Source of the DNA: Streptomyces sp. BK340
GTDB lineage: Bacteria; Actinomycetota; Actinomycetes; Streptomycetales; Streptomycetaceae
Reading direction: 5' to 3'
NCBI RefSeq assembly: GCF_007827595.1
Contig: NZ_VISR01000002.1
Location: 558,001 to 622,000 of the forward strand
DNA length: 64,000 nucleotides
The first letter of the stretch is position 1. Each line of letters begins with the position of its first letter. A program made the position numbers and the translations under genes. This document shows, one piece after another, positions 35,160-44,226 of this stretch. The notes below the pieces were generated by a model. It saw only the letters and a list, made by a program, of their open reading frames with translations. It was not told the origin of the DNA and made no database searches.

Positions 35160-36380
35160 TCAGCTGAGGCGCTCGATGACCATGGCCATGCCCTGGCCGC
35201 CGCCGACGCACATCGTCTCCAGGCCGAACTGCTTGTCGTGCCACTGCAGCGAGTTGATGAGCGTGCCGGTGATGCGGGCGCCGGTCATGCCGAAGGGGTG
35301 GCCGACGGCGATGGCGCCGCCGTTGACGTTCAGCTTGTCGATGTCGATGCCGAGGTCACGGTAGGAGGGGATCACCTGGGCGGCGAACGCCTCGTTGATC
35401 TCGAACAGGTCGATGTCGTCGACGGTCAGGCCGGCGCGCTGCAGAGCCTGCTTGCTCGCCTCGACCGGGCCGAGGCCCATGATCTCGGGGGAGAGGCCGG
35501 AGACACCGGTCGACACGATGCGGGCGAGCGGGGTCAGGCCCAGCTCGCGGGCCTTGGTGTCGCTCATGATGACCAGCGCGGCCGCGCCGTCGTTCAGCGG
35601 GCAGCAGTTGCCGGCCGTGACCAGGCCGTCCGGGCGGAAGACCGGCTTGAGGCCCGACACGCCCTCCAGGGTGACGCCGGCGCGCGGGCCGTCGTCCTTG
35701 CTGACGACCGTGCCGTCGGGGAGGGTCACCGGGGTGATCTCGCGCTCCCAGAAGCCGTTCTTGATGGCTTCCTCGGCGAGGTTCTGCGAGCGGACGCCGA
35801 ACTCGTCCATGTCCTGGCGGGTGACGCCCTTCCAGCGGGCCAGGTTCTCGGCGGTCTGGCCCATCGAGATGTACGCGTCCGGGACCAGCCCGTCCTCACG
35901 CGGGTCGTGCCACGTGGTGCCCTCCTGCTCGGCGACGGCGGCGGTACGGGCCTCGGCCTCGGCGAAGAAGGGGTTGTGCGTGTCCGGGAGGCCGTCGGAG
36001 CTGCCCTTGAAGAAACGGGACACCGTCTCGACGCCGGCCGAGATGAAGACGTCGCCCTCGCCGGCCTTGATGGCGTGCAGGGCCATGCGGGAGGTCTGCA
36101 GCGAGGAGGAGCAGTAACGGGTGATCGTGCAGCCCGGCAGGTGGTCCATGCCCATCTGCACGGCGACGATGCGGCCGAGGTTGTGGCCCTGCTCGCCGCC
36201 GGGGAGGCCGCAGCCGAGCATCAGGTCGTCGATGTCCCGCGGGTCCAGCTCAGGGACCTTGGCGAGCGCCGCCTGGATGATGGTCGCGGTCAGGTCGTCG
36301 GGGCGCAGGTCCTTGAGGGAACCCTTGCCGGCGCGGCCGATGGGGGAGCGGGCGGTCGAGACGATGACGGCTTCGGGCAT
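35160..36380 (-). CDS. Acetyl-CoA C-acetyltransferase (thiolase)
   Basis: The 406-residue enzyme condenses or cleaves acyl-CoA with acetyl-CoA in fatty-acid and ketone metabolism. The acylated cysteine is Cys90 in [14 protein letters not shown]. The catalytic His is in [11 protein letters not shown] and the second cysteine is in [24 protein letters not shown] is the conserved loop. All catalytic residues are present. The start is ATG 36380, with GGAG five bases before it. A GTG one codon earlier is possible. The gene is monocistronic and ends at a T-tract terminator. Confidence 0.94.
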   Translation of the reverse strand: MPEAVIVSTARSPIGRAGKGSLKDLRPDDLTATIIQAALAKVPELDPRDIDDLMLGCGLPGGEQGHNLGRIVAVQMGMDHLPGCTITRYCSSSLQTSRMALHAIKAGEGDVFISAGVETVSRFFKGSSDGLPDTHNPFFAEAEARTAAVAEQEGTTWHDPREDGLVPDAYISMGQTAENLARWKGVTRQDMDEFGVRSQNLAEEAIKNGFWEREITPVTLPDGTVVSKDDGPRAGVTLEGVSGLKPVFRPDGLVTAGNCCPLNDGAAALVIMSDTKARELGLTPLARIVSTGVSGLSPEIMGLGPVEASKQALQRAGLTVDDIDLFEINEAFAAQVIPSYRDLGIDIDKLNVNGGAIAVGHPFGMTGARITGTLINSLQWHDKQFGLETMCVGGGQGMAMVIERLS

Positions 36381-36505
36381 CACGGCTCCAGGTGGGCTGA
36401 CGGTGTTTGGCAGGGCCGGTTGGGAAGTTACCCGTACGTATGGCCCAGGTCACCGGTGTCACGGTGTGACACTGGCCGCAATTTACTAAGCGCTTGCTTT
36501 GCCGG

Positions 36506-37522
36506 TCACGGGGACGGAGCCGCGGGCTCGGCCTCGGGCACCCGGCGCCGCCGCCTGCGCTTGAGCAGGGCCCACGGCCCGCGCGGACCGGTGGGCATCG
36601 CCGCCGTGACCTCCGTGCCCGCCTCCGACGCAGCCTCCGCCGCAGCCCGTGCGACCGGCAGGAAGCCCTCGCGGCGGGACACGTCGGGCCGCTCCTCCTC
36701 CGGCCACAGCCCGAGCGCCGCACACACGGTGGGCAGTATGGCCATCGCCGCCGTCGCGTACCCCTCCGCCGAGGGGTGGTAGTTGTCCGGCCCGAACAGC
36801 TCCCGGGGATTCGCCTCGAACTCGGGCCCGAGCAGATCACCGAGCGACACCGTCCGCCCGCCCTGCTCCACCACCCCGATCGTCTGCGCCGCCGCCAGCT
36901 GCCGCGAGGCCCGGCGGGCCAGCCACCGCAGCGGCTGCTGCACCGGCTCGATGGTGCCGAGGTCGGGACACGTGCCGACCACCACCTCCGCGCCGGCCGT
37001 GCGCAGCCGCCGTACCGTCGCCGACAGGTGCCGTACCGAACGCGTCGGCGGCATCCGGTGCGTGACGTCGTTCGCGCCGATCATGATCACGCAGATGTCG
37101 GGGAGCGGATAAGGGGACGAGAGCACCAGCGCCACCTGACGGTCCAGGTCGTCCGACTGCGCCCCCGGCAGGGCCACGTTCCGCAGCTCCACCGGGCGCT
37201 CCGCCACCGCGGACAGTCCCGACGCCAGCAGCGCCCCCGGTGTCTGTCCCGCCCGGTGCACACCCTGCCCGGCCGCCGTCGAGTCGCCGAGCATGCTCAG
37301 CCTGAGCGGCGGTTCACCGGGGAGGCCGTACGAGGTGCCGTACACGCCCTCGGCCACCGGCACCCGTCCGCCGCTGCCGTTGCCCACGTGGCGCCGGGCC
37401 AGCCGCACCTCCGCCAGCAGCAGGCCGACGGCGGCCGCCCCGACCAGCCCGACCCCGCCACCGCCGTACGCCGCTCCGGCCGCGATGCGCCGGGCCACCC
37501 TCGCCCTCGACATGCTCGTCAT
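36506..37522 (-). CDS. Membrane-anchored SGNH/GDSL-type hydrolase
   Basis: The 338-residue protein has a basic and hydrophobic N-terminus (about 12–40) that would be a signal or membrane anchor. The SGNH core shows block I LSMLGDSTAAGQG (Ser81), block III IMIGANDVTH (oxyanion Asn) and block V NYHPSAEGYATAA (His). Block II (VALPGAQSDDLD) carries the conserved Gly. Such enzymes are extracellular esterases, lipases or carbohydrate deacetylases; the substrate is not clear. The C-terminus is basic (KRRRRRRVPE). ATG 37522 follows AGGAGG with a longish 11-base spacer. The start overlaps the promoter region of the divergent cystathionine synthase gene. Confidence 0.85.
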   Translation of the reverse strand: MTSMSRARVARRIAAGAAYGGGGVGLVGAAAVGLLLAEVRLARRHVGNGSGGRVPVAEGVYGTSYGLPGEPPLRLSMLGDSTAAGQGVHRAGQTPGALLASGLSAVAERPVELRNVALPGAQSDDLDRQVALVLSSPYPLPDICVIMIGANDVTHRMPPTRSVRHLSATVRRLRTAGAEVVVGTCPDLGTIEPVQQPLRWLARRASRQLAAAQTIGVVEQGGRTVSLGDLLGPEFEANPRELFGPDNYHPSAEGYATAAMAILPTVCAALGLWPEEERPDVSRREGFLPVARAAAEAASEAGTEVTAAMPTGPRGPWALLKRRRRRRVPEAEPAAPSP

Positions 37523-37684
37523 GCGTCGCCGCCACCTCCTCGTAGCCGTACATCCACTCCTTGCCCCGTACAGCCCGTTCGTCAATCTCAACGGGGAGTG
37601 AACGCCCGCGCCACGTCACCCAGGGGCCGTAGGCTGGCGGAACCACATACGACCACTGTTTTTTGCAAGCAACCGGAGACAACG

Positions 37685-39076
37685 GTGCAATTCCACGACT
37701 CGATGATCAGCCTCGTCGGCAACACCCCGCTGGTGAAGCTCAACAGTGTGACCATGGGCATCCAGGCGACCGTCCTGGCCAAGGTGGAGTACTTCAACCC
37801 GGGCGGCTCCGTGAAGGACCGCATCGCCCTGCGCATGATCGAGGCCGCCGAGCAGAGCGGCGAGCTCAAGCCGGGCGGCACCATCGTGGAGCCGACCAGC
37901 GGGAACACCGGCGTCGGACTCGCCATCGTGGCCCAGCAGAAGGGCTACAAGTGCATCTTCGTGTGCCCCGACAAGGTGAGCACCGACAAGATCAACGTGC
38001 TGCGGGCGTACGGCGCGGAGGTCGTGGTCTGCCCGACCGCCGTCGCCCCTGAACACCCGGACTCGTACTACAACGTCTCCGACCGGCTGGTCCGCGAGAC
38101 GCCGGGCGCCTGGAAGCCCGACCAGTACTCCAACCCCAACAACCCGCTCTCGCACTATCACTCGACCGGCCCCGAGCTGTGGGAGCAGACCGAGGGGAAG
38201 ATCACCCACTTCGTGGCGGGCGTGGGCACCGGCGGCACCATCTCCGGCACCGGCCGGTACCTGAAGGACGCCAGCGACGGCAAGGTCAAGGTCATCGGCG
38301 CCGACCCCGAGGGCTCGGTCTACTCCGGCGGCTCCGGCCGGCCGTACCTGGTCGAGGGCGTGGGCGAGGACTTCTGGCCCACCGCCTACGACCGGACCGT
38401 GGCCGACGAGATCGTCGCCGTGTCCGACAAGGACTCCTTCCAGATGACCCGGCGCCTGGCCAAGGAGGAGGGCCTGCTGGTGGGCGGCTCCTGCGGCATG
38501 GCCGTCGTGGCCGCGCTGGAGGTCGCCGAGCGACTGGGCCCGGACGACGTCGTCGTCGTGCTGCTCCCCGACAGCGGCCGCGGCTACCTCAGCAAGATCT
38601 TCAACGACGAGTGGATGGCCGACTACGGCTTCCTGGAGGACGAGGGCCCCAGCGCCCGCGTCGCCGACGTCCTCAACGACAAGGAGGGCGGCTCCATCCC
38701 GTCCCTGGTGCACATGCACCCGGAGGAGACCGTCGGCGAGGCCATCGAGGTGCTGCGCGAGTACGGCGTCTCGCAGATGCCGGTCGTCAAGCCGGGCGCC
38801 GGTCACCCGGACGTGATGGCCGCCGAGGTCGTCGGATCGGTCGTCGAACGGGAGCTGCTGGACGCCCTGTTCAACAAGCGGGCCTCGCTCGACGACCCGC
38901 TGGAGAAGCACATGTCCTCCCCGCTGCCCCAGGTCGGCTCCGGCGAGCCGGTCGGCGACCTGATGTCGGTGCTGGGTTCGGCGGACGCGGCGATCGTCCT
39001 GGTCGAGGGCAAGCCGACCGGAGTGGTCAGCCGGCAGGACCTGCTGGCGTTCCTGGCCAAGGGCGGGAACAAGTAG
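37685..39076 (+). CDS. Cystathionine beta-synthase
   Basis: The 463-residue PLP enzyme condenses homocysteine and serine to cystathionine (transsulfuration). It shows DSMISLVGNTPLVKL at the N-terminus, PGGSVKDRIA with the PLP lysine (Lys44), EPTSGNTGVGLA, GVGTGGTISGTGRYLK (phosphate-binding loop) and LVGGSCGMAV. Residues about 335–460 hold two CBS domains (for example VGEAIEVLREYGVSQMPVVK and VGDLMSVLGSADAAIVLVEG), probably sensing an adenosyl ligand. This architecture separates it from cysteine synthases, which lack the CBS pair. GTG 37685 follows GGAG. It stands alone, with a terminator far downstream. Confidence 0.93.
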   Translation: MQFHDSMISLVGNTPLVKLNSVTMGIQATVLAKVEYFNPGGSVKDRIALRMIEAAEQSGELKPGGTIVEPTSGNTGVGLAIVAQQKGYKCIFVCPDKVSTDKINVLRAYGAEVVVCPTAVAPEHPDSYYNVSDRLVRETPGAWKPDQYSNPNNPLSHYHSTGPELWEQTEGKITHFVAGVGTGGTISGTGRYLKDASDGKVKVIGADPEGSVYSGGSGRPYLVEGVGEDFWPTAYDRTVADEIVAVSDKDSFQMTRRLAKEEGLLVGGSCGMAVVAALEVAERLGPDDVVVVLLPDSGRGYLSKIFNDEWMADYGFLEDEGPSARVADVLNDKEGGSIPSLVHMHPEETVGEAIEVLREYGVSQMPVVKPGAGHPDVMAAEVVGSVVERELLDALFNKRASLDDPLEKHMSSPLPQVGSGEPVGDLMSVLGSADAAIVLVEGKPTGVVSRQDLLAFLAKGGNK

Positions 39077-39340
39077 CGAACCTGCGGTGAACCGGCCGTG
39101 GCGGCGGCGAACTTGCGGTGACCACGGCCGATCGAGCCGTTCCGGAAGTGGTACGAGCGTGTCACGTGCGCGCAGCACCCGCTTAACACGGGTCAGGCAG
39201 ATTAGTGGGTGCCGGCAGGGCGGGAGCGGCTCCCCGCCCCGGCCGGCGCCGAACGGCGCCAAGGACCTCCGGAGCGGCTCCCGGACCATCCATGGACGCC
39301 TAGGACGCGCAAGCCCGGCCCTGACCCGGCCCGCGTCCCT

Positions 39341-39395
39341 CGCGGGGACCGCCGTCGTCCCGCCCCCCGGCAACGGGGGTGCGGCGGTCCCCGCG
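39341..39395. terminator. Bidirectional hairpin between convergent genes
   Basis: A 13-bp perfect outer stem (39341–39353 with 39383–39395), plus an inner CCCCC/GGGGG pair, lies between the cystathionine synthase gene and the XRE regulator gene. The region 39077–39340 holds no gene I can support. Confidence 0.7.
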
Positions 39396-39406
39396 CACCA
39401 TCTTCC

Positions 39407-40237
39407 TCAGCGGGAGTGAGCCGATTCCCAACTGCCCAGCAGGGCAAGCCGTTCCGCCGTCTCCGACCCAGGCTCGGGGGTGTACACCACGATCGTCTGC
39501 TCCGGGTCCGCCGGGACGGTCAGCGTCTCGTACGGGAGGGTGAGCAGGCCCGCCACGGGGTGCCGTACGCGCTTCACGCCGTACGCGCACTCCTTGACCT
39601 CGTGGTCGGCCCAGAGCCGGCGGAAGTCCTCGCTCTTGAGGGAGAGTTCGCCGACCAGAGCGCACAGTGCGGCGTCGTCGGCGTACGAGCTCGCGCCGAT
39701 GCGCAGGTTGGCCACCGTCTGGGCGGCCACCGCGGCCCACTCGGGGTAGAGGTCCCGGGCGGCGGGGTCGAGGAAGACCTGGCGCGGCATGTTGCGTTCG
39801 TCCGGTGCCATGCGGCTGAAGCCGCCCACGGCGTCGCCGAGCGCGTTCCAGGCGAGCACGTCCATGCGGCGGCCCAGCACGAACGCGGGGGTCCGCTCCA
39901 TGCTGTCCAGCAGCAGCTGCACGCCCGGCCGTACCCGGGGCGCGGCCGGACGGCGCTCGCGGCGCCCGCGCGGCCGGGCCACCGTCCGCAGATACGTGTG
40001 CTCGGTCTCGTCCAGCCGCAGCACCCGCGCGATCGCGTCCAGCACGGCGTCCGAGACGGACGGACCGCGCCCCTGCTCCAAGCGGATGTAGTAGTCCACG
40101 CTCACACCCGCGAGCTGCGCCACCTCCTCGCGGCGCAGGCCCGGTACGCGGCGCCGCCCGTGCACGGGCAGCCCCACCTCCTCGGGCTGGATGCGGGCGC
40201 GGCGCGAGCGCAGGAAGTCTCCTAGGTCCCCGTCCAT
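39407..40237 (-). CDS. XRE-type transcriptional regulator with MmyB-like ligand domain
   Basis: The 276-residue protein has an N-terminal helix-turn-helix (about 28–85, GLRREEVAQLAGVSVDYYIRLEQGRGPSVSDAV) followed by a MmyB-like domain (AFVLGRRMDVLAWNALGDAV, YADDAALCALVGELS, HPVAGLLTLPYETLTVP, YTPEPGSETAERLALLGSW). Members of this group usually repress a divergent oxidoreductase gene. Here the neighbour is an SDR. The ATG start at 40237 may be leaderless, since TACGAT lies seven bases upstream on the minus strand. Effector is unknown. Confidence 0.9.
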   Translation of the reverse strand: MDGDLGDFLRSRRARIQPEEVGLPVHGRRRVPGLRREEVAQLAGVSVDYYIRLEQGRGPSVSDAVLDAIARVLRLDETEHTYLRTVARPRGRRERRPAAPRVRPGVQLLLDSMERTPAFVLGRRMDVLAWNALGDAVGGFSRMAPDERNMPRQVFLDPAARDLYPEWAAVAAQTVANLRIGASSYADDAALCALVGELSLKSEDFRRLWADHEVKECAYGVKRVRHPVAGLLTLPYETLTVPADPEQTIVVYTPEPGSETAERLALLGSWESAHSR

Positions 40238-40270
40238 GGGTCCGATCGTAGGGGAGCGGCGGTCTCCCAG

Positions 40271-40291
40271 CCTGGTACTGGCAGACCCAGG
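40271..40291. promoter_or_regulatory. Probable operator of the XRE/SDR pair
   Basis: CCTGG (40271–40275) and CCAGG (40287–40291) flank TACTGGCAGAC, giving a 21-bp partly symmetric site in the 145-bp divergent region. A related CCCTGGGTAC follows at about 40302. Control by the MmyB-like regulator is inferred from this arrangement. Confidence 0.4.
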
Positions 40292-40382
40292 AAAAGCGCA
40301 TCCCTGGGTACGGCGGCCGGACCCGGCGAGGGTGGTGCCAGCCGCCGGGGAGACGCCCCGGCACCCAACGGGGAGAACACCC

Positions 40383-41144
40383 ATGTCGTACGAGAACCTG
40401 TCCGGCCGTACCGCCGTCGTCACCGGCGCCGCCAGCGGCATCGGCGCGGCCGTCGCCCGGCAATTGGCCGCGCAGGGCGCCCGGGTGGCGCTGTTCGCCC
40501 GGCGCGCGGACCGGCTGGAGGCCGTCGCCGGGAAGATCCGGGCGGAGGGCGGCGAGGCGCTGGTGGTGGCCGCCGACGTCACCGACGACGCGTCCGTCGA
40601 GGCCGCCCGGGACCTGGTCCACCAGACCTACGGGCGCGTCGACCTCGTCGTCAACAACGCCGGTGTGATGCTGCCCAACCCCGTCGACGACGGCCGGATC
40701 GACGAGTGGCAGCGCATGCTCGACACCAACGTGACCGGCGTGCTGCGGGTCATCCGCGCCTTCACCGCCGACCTGGTGGCCGCGGCCGCCGAGGGCCGCA
40801 CCGCCGACCTGGTGAACGTGTCGTCCATCGGCGCCCACGTCACCTTCCCCAACTACGCGGTGTACGGCGCCACGAAGGCCGCCGTCACCTACCTCTCGCA
40901 GTCCCTGCGCACCGAGTTGGGGCCGCGTGACGTACGGGTCACCAATGTCGAGCCCGGGCTCACTCGGACCGAGCTGAAGGCGCACGTCGGCAACGCGGAG
41001 CTGTCCGGGCAGCTGGACGGCATGCTCCAGGCGATCGGCGGCCTCGCGGCGGATGAGGTCGCGGACGTCGTCGCCTACGCCACCAGCCGCCCCCGGCACG
41101 TCAACCTGCGCCAGATCATGGTGCTGCCGACCCGGCAGGCGTGA
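40383..41144 (+). CDS. Short-chain dehydrogenase/reductase
   Basis: The 253-residue classical SDR shows the cofactor motif VVTGAASGIGAAVARQLA, NNAGVMLPN, the catalytic Ser in LVNVSSIGAH, and YGATKAA with the Tyr-x-x-x-Lys pair. FARRADRL suggests NADP(H). Substrate is unknown. It is transcribed divergently from the XRE regulator and probably controlled by it. The stop lies 5 bp from the convergent small membrane-protein gene, and no terminator is seen between them. Confidence 0.93.
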   Translation: MSYENLSGRTAVVTGAASGIGAAVARQLAAQGARVALFARRADRLEAVAGKIRAEGGEALVVAADVTDDASVEAARDLVHQTYGRVDLVVNNAGVMLPNPVDDGRIDEWQRMLDTNVTGVLRVIRAFTADLVAAAAEGRTADLVNVSSIGAHVTFPNYAVYGATKAAVTYLSQSLRTELGPRDVRVTNVEPGLTRTELKAHVGNAELSGQLDGMLQAIGGLAADEVADVVAYATSRPRHVNLRQIMVLPTRQA

Positions 41145-41149
41145 ACCCC

Positions 41150-41569
41150 TCAGTCCTCCCGGGAGGCCCGGCGCCCGGCGAGGATCTCCGGGTTGTGCCG
41201 GACCGCCTGGGCCGCGTTGACGGCGACGATGCCGACCCAGGTGGTCACCACCCCGGTCAGCCCCGCGAGAGCGCCGCCGATCGCGGACAGCGGGATCGCC
41301 AGCACCAGCGAGACGATCGCGAGGCCGAAGCGCTCGGCCCAGCTCTCGCCGCCCCTGGGCCGCCGGGAACCGCGGGCGTCCGCCATCCGCTGCTCGGCCA
41401 GGTGCCGCCGCACCCGGCGGTCCACCACGTCGTCGATCCGCTGGTCGACCTTCTCCAGGAACGACTCGACGAGTGCGGAGTCGTACTCCTCGCCCAGTTC
41501 CCTGCGTGCCCGCACGGTGGCGTCCAGGTCCTTCTTCAGGTCCACGTCCCGTGAGTCCAGTGCGCTCAT
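41150..41569 (-). CDS. Small membrane protein
   Basis: The 139-residue protein has an N-terminal charged helical region (about 1–75, DLKKDLDATVRARRELGEEYDSALVESF, with VDQRIDDVVDRRVRRHLAEQ) and a hydrophobic region at about 88–125 that could form one long or two short membrane helices (LAIVSLVLAIPLSAIGGALAGLTGVVTTWVGIVA). The polar C-terminus is short. This layout recurs in small Streptomyces proteins of unknown role. ATG 41569 follows GGAG closely. GTG 41578 is an alternative. The gene is convergent with the SDR and only 5 bp away. Confidence 0.7.
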   Translation of the reverse strand: MSALDSRDVDLKKDLDATVRARRELGEEYDSALVESFLEKVDQRIDDVVDRRVRRHLAEQRMADARGSRRPRGGESWAERFGLAIVSLVLAIPLSAIGGALAGLTGVVTTWVGIVAVNAAQAVRHNPEILAGRRASRED

Positions 41570-41646
41570 GCGCTCCACCCTAGGGAGCGGTCATCCCCTC
41601 CGCACGGGGGACAACCCCCCTCTTCGGCGCGGCCGGCGGGACGCGG

Positions 41647-42321
41647 TCAGGGCAGCAGGGAGACGAGCCCCGTGTCGAGGTCGAAGCGGGCGGCCGCGAC
41701 GTGGGCCGAGGTGAAGGCCGGATCGGCGCGGATCGCGTCCCGGACCCAGGCCGTGTGGGCGCGCATGGTGTGCTCGGCCCAGTCGCCGGTCAGCGCCCGG
41801 GTGCGGCGGGCGGCGGGGGCGATCTCGTCCACCAGCAGTTCCAGGTGGCCCGGCGCCGGCGCGCCCGTGCGCAGATGATCGAGCGTGGCGGCGACGGCCC
41901 CGCAGCGCTCGTGCCCGAGCACCAGCACCAGCGGGACGCCCAGCTCCTGGACGCCGTACTGGACCGAGCCGAGCACGGCCTCGTCCAGCACCTGGCCGGC
42001 GGTCCTCATGCACAGCACGTCGCCGAGTCCGAGGTCGAAGACCAGCTCCGGGGGCACCCGGGAGTCGATGCAGCCGACGATCACCGCGAACGGGTCCTGT
42101 GCGGCGGCCAGCAGGCGGCGCCGGCCGGGGCTGTCGTGCGGGTGCCGGGGGTGGCCGGCGGCGTAGCGGCGGTTGCCGGCGAGGAGCTCGTCGAGGGCGG
42201 CGCGCGCGGTGTGCGCCGCGCTCGGTGGGAGGGGACGGGGACCGGGGGCGGCCGTCGCCGGGGCGGCGGTCAGGGCGGTGACGGCGGTGGCCGTCAGGAA
42301 GGCCCTGCGGTTGGAGGCCAT
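41647..42321 (-). CDS. Tat-exported beta-carbonic anhydrase
   Basis: The 224-residue product begins MASNRRAFLTATAVTALTAA, a twin-arginine (Tat) signal with the cleavage region near PATAAPG. The mature enzyme has the beta-class zinc ligands Cys84, His137 and Cys140 and the Asp86–Arg88 dyad (GCIDSR and LGHERCGA). It interconverts CO2 and bicarbonate. An exported folded form is less common than the cytoplasmic one and fits a role in CO2 exchange at the envelope. The promoter region (42322–42627) contains an 18-bp inverted repeat. Confidence 0.9.
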   Translation of the reverse strand: MASNRRAFLTATAVTALTAAPATAAPGPRPLPPSAAHTARAALDELLAGNRRYAAGHPRHPHDSPGRRRLLAAAQDPFAVIVGCIDSRVPPELVFDLGLGDVLCMRTAGQVLDEAVLGSVQYGVQELGVPLVLVLGHERCGAVAATLDHLRTGAPAPGHLELLVDEIAPAARRTRALTGDWAEHTMRAHTAWVRDAIRADPAFTSAHVAAARFDLDTGLVSLLP

Positions 42322-42386
42322 GACGCTTCCTCAGGAGTCGTGCCAGTAGCGCGTGTTCACCGTAAGCAGCCGTACGGTCACCCTGA

Positions 42387-42404
42387 GTGTCGGTTTAACG
42401 ACAC
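42387..42404. promoter_or_regulatory. Inverted repeat between carbonic anhydrase and RpiR genes
   Basis: GTGTCG-GTTTAA-CGACAC has perfect 6-bp arms in the 306-bp divergent region. A separate TGCAT-N6-ATGCA site lies at 42458–42473. Either may be an operator. The proteins that bind them are unknown. Confidence 0.4.
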
Positions 42405-42457
42405 TTGGTTGTTTCGTCGTCGGATCATCGCCACGGCGATACCGCCCCTTGCCCGGC

Positions 42458-42473
42458 TGCATAACGTCATGCA
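42458..42473 (+). promoter_or_regulatory. TGCAT…ATGCA operator-like site
   Basis: A perfect 5-bp inverted repeat spaced by 6 bp (TGCAT-AACGTC-ATGCA) lies 155 bp before the RpiR gene. TGTGAATAG, which also occurs in the hutU promoter, follows at 42486–42494. Autoregulation is possible. Confidence 0.35.
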
Positions 42474-42627
42474 GAGTTCTTGGTGTGTGAATAGCTGAGG
42501 GGAGTCCAGGCGTGCTGTCGTCTCGTATCGGGGGTGTGCCGGCGGAGCGCGCTGTACTCTCCCGGGGCGCGGGGGAAGGGGCGGGTCTCGCCCCGCTCGC
42601 AGCGTCGGCCCGGAGGGGGAGCACGGC

Positions 42628-43536
42628 ATGAGCGTGGACAGGAGTACCGGTGTGACGACCGAGGGAGCGGCCGAGGAGGCTCCCGAGCTGATGTCCGTCG
42701 TGGCGGACAGCCCGGCCGCCCGGCTGCAGGTGCTCTTCGAGGGGCACCGGCTCACCCCCACCCAGCGCCGCATCGCGCACAGCATGGTGCGCCGGGCCGC
42801 CGACGTGCCCTTCCTGTCCAGTGTGGAGCTGGCCGAGCTGGCCGGGGTCAGCCAGCCGTCGGTGACCCGGTTCGCCGTCGCCCTCGGCTTCGACGGCTAC
42901 CCCGCGCTGCGCAGGCACCTGCGCGAGGTCGTGCCCGCCGAACCGGCCGCGGAGGCGGGCTCCTACAACGAGTACCAGCAGGCCGTCGAGGCCGAGATCG
43001 AGAACCTGAAGCACCTCGCGGAGCTGCTCGCCGACCCGCGCCCGGTGCAGCGGGCCGGCCGGGTCCTGGCCGCCTCCCGCCCGCTGCCGGTGCTCGGGCT
43101 GCGCGCCGCCGCCTCCCAGGCGTACGGCTTCGCGTACTTCGCCGCCAAGGTCCACCCGGACGTCCGGCTGCTCAACGAGGGCGGCACGATGATCCATGAC
43201 CGCATCGACGCGGCCGTCCGCGCGGGCGCCACAGCGCTGCTGTGCTTCGCGCTGCCCCGGCATCCGCGCGAGGTCGTCGACACCCTCGCCTACGCCAAGG
43301 AGGCGGGCCTGACCGTCGTGACGGTCGCCGACTCCGCCTTCGCGCCCGTCGCCAAGTACTCCGACCTGCTGCTGCCCGCCGCCGTCGGCACCGGACTCGC
43401 CTTCGACACCGCGTGCGCGCCCATGCTGCTCGGGCGGGTGCTGCTGGAGGCGGTCTGCGACGACCTGCCGGACGCCCAGGCGCGGCTGGAGGAGTTCGAC
43501 GCGAACGCGGCGGCCCGCGGACTGTTCGTCGAATAG
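42628..43536 (+). CDS. RpiR-family transcriptional regulator (HTH + SIS domain)
   Basis: The 302-residue regulator has an N-terminal winged helix (about 38–105, RLTPTQRRIAHSMVRRAADVPFLSSVELAELAGVSQPSVTRFA) and a C-terminal SIS domain (about 130–280, with PVLGLRAAASQAYGFAYFAAKV and LLCFALPRHPREVVDTLAYAKEAGL) that usually binds phosphosugars or related ligands. Because the hut genes lie 5 kb downstream and share TGTGAATAG with this promoter, control of hut is a testable idea. ATG 42628 follows GGAGGGGGAG. The leader is about 130 bp and has small hairpins. Confidence 0.9.
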   Translation: MSVDRSTGVTTEGAAEEAPELMSVVADSPAARLQVLFEGHRLTPTQRRIAHSMVRRAADVPFLSSVELAELAGVSQPSVTRFAVALGFDGYPALRRHLREVVPAEPAAEAGSYNEYQQAVEAEIENLKHLAELLADPRPVQRAGRVLAASRPLPVLGLRAAASQAYGFAYFAAKVHPDVRLLNEGGTMIHDRIDAAVRAGATALLCFALPRHPREVVDTLAYAKEAGLTVVTVADSAFAPVAKYSDLLLPAAVGTGLAFDTACAPMLLGRVLLEAVCDDLPDAQARLEEFDANAAARGLFVE

Positions 43537-43637
43537 GCCGCACGGGCCGAGCGGCCCGGCGCGCTCTCAGACTCGTCTCACGTTCGCCCGTTACCGTGCC
43601 CGGCCGACAGCACTGTGCCGGGACGAGGAGGCGGATC

Positions 43638-44222
43638 GTGGCGCGCGGAGGACATGGACTGGCCCGGGTGGCCGTCGTCGTACGGGCCGGGGCCGCACCA
43701 CTGTGGTGGTTCGGGGTGTTCGCCGCGGGGACCGGGGTCCTGCTGCCCGGGGTGACCGGGCGCCGGATCGGCGTGCTCGCGGGAGCCGCGCTGTTCCTGA
43801 TCACCGCCGCCGTCGTGGCGCTGACCCGGCGCAAGGAGTACGCCGCTCTCGCCCGCGGGGCCGCCCGTGCCGGCAAGTTCGACGTCCTGCAGGACCGGGC
43901 GGTGACGGTGCGCAGCTGGCGCCGGGGACACCGCTGGTGGCTGCTGCTCGCCTTCGCCGTCGCGTTCGGCAGCTCCTTCGCGGTGCCCGCGGCCGGGGGC
44001 ATGCTGCTCGCCGGGGCCGGCACCGGGCTGCGGCTGAAGGCCGCCTGGCTCGGGCGGCGCGAGCGGGCCGAGGACACCCTGCTGTGGGTGCGGGTCGACT
44101 GGCTCGACCGCCGGGGCGGGAGCCCGGCGGGCGCGGCCGTGAAGGGCCTGCGCGGCACGGGCCTCGCGGCCGGCGACGCGGCCCCGGGCGGGACCCGCCG
44201 CCGCTCCGCGGCGCTCGTCTGA
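43638..44222 (+). CDS. Small multi-helix membrane protein
   Basis: The 194-residue product has about four hydrophobic helices: APLWWFGVFAAGTGVLL, IGVLAGAALFLITAAVVAL, WWLLLAFAVAFGSSFAV and AGGMLLAGAGTGL. They are separated by a basic loop (RRKEYAALARGAARAG). The C-terminus is polar and basic. I do not recognise a family. GTG 43638 follows GAGGAGGCGG. It ends 4 bp before the stop of the convergent roadblock gene, so no terminator fits between them. Confidence 0.68.
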   Translation: MARGGHGLARVAVVVRAGAAPLWWFGVFAAGTGVLLPGVTGRRIGVLAGAALFLITAAVVALTRRKEYAALARGAARAGKFDVLQDRAVTVRSWRRGHRWWLLLAFAVAFGSSFAVPAAGGMLLAGAGTGLRLKAAWLGRRERAEDTLLWVRVDWLDRRGGSPAGAAVKGLRGTGLAAGDAAPGGTRRRSAALV

Positions 44223-44226
44223 CCTG

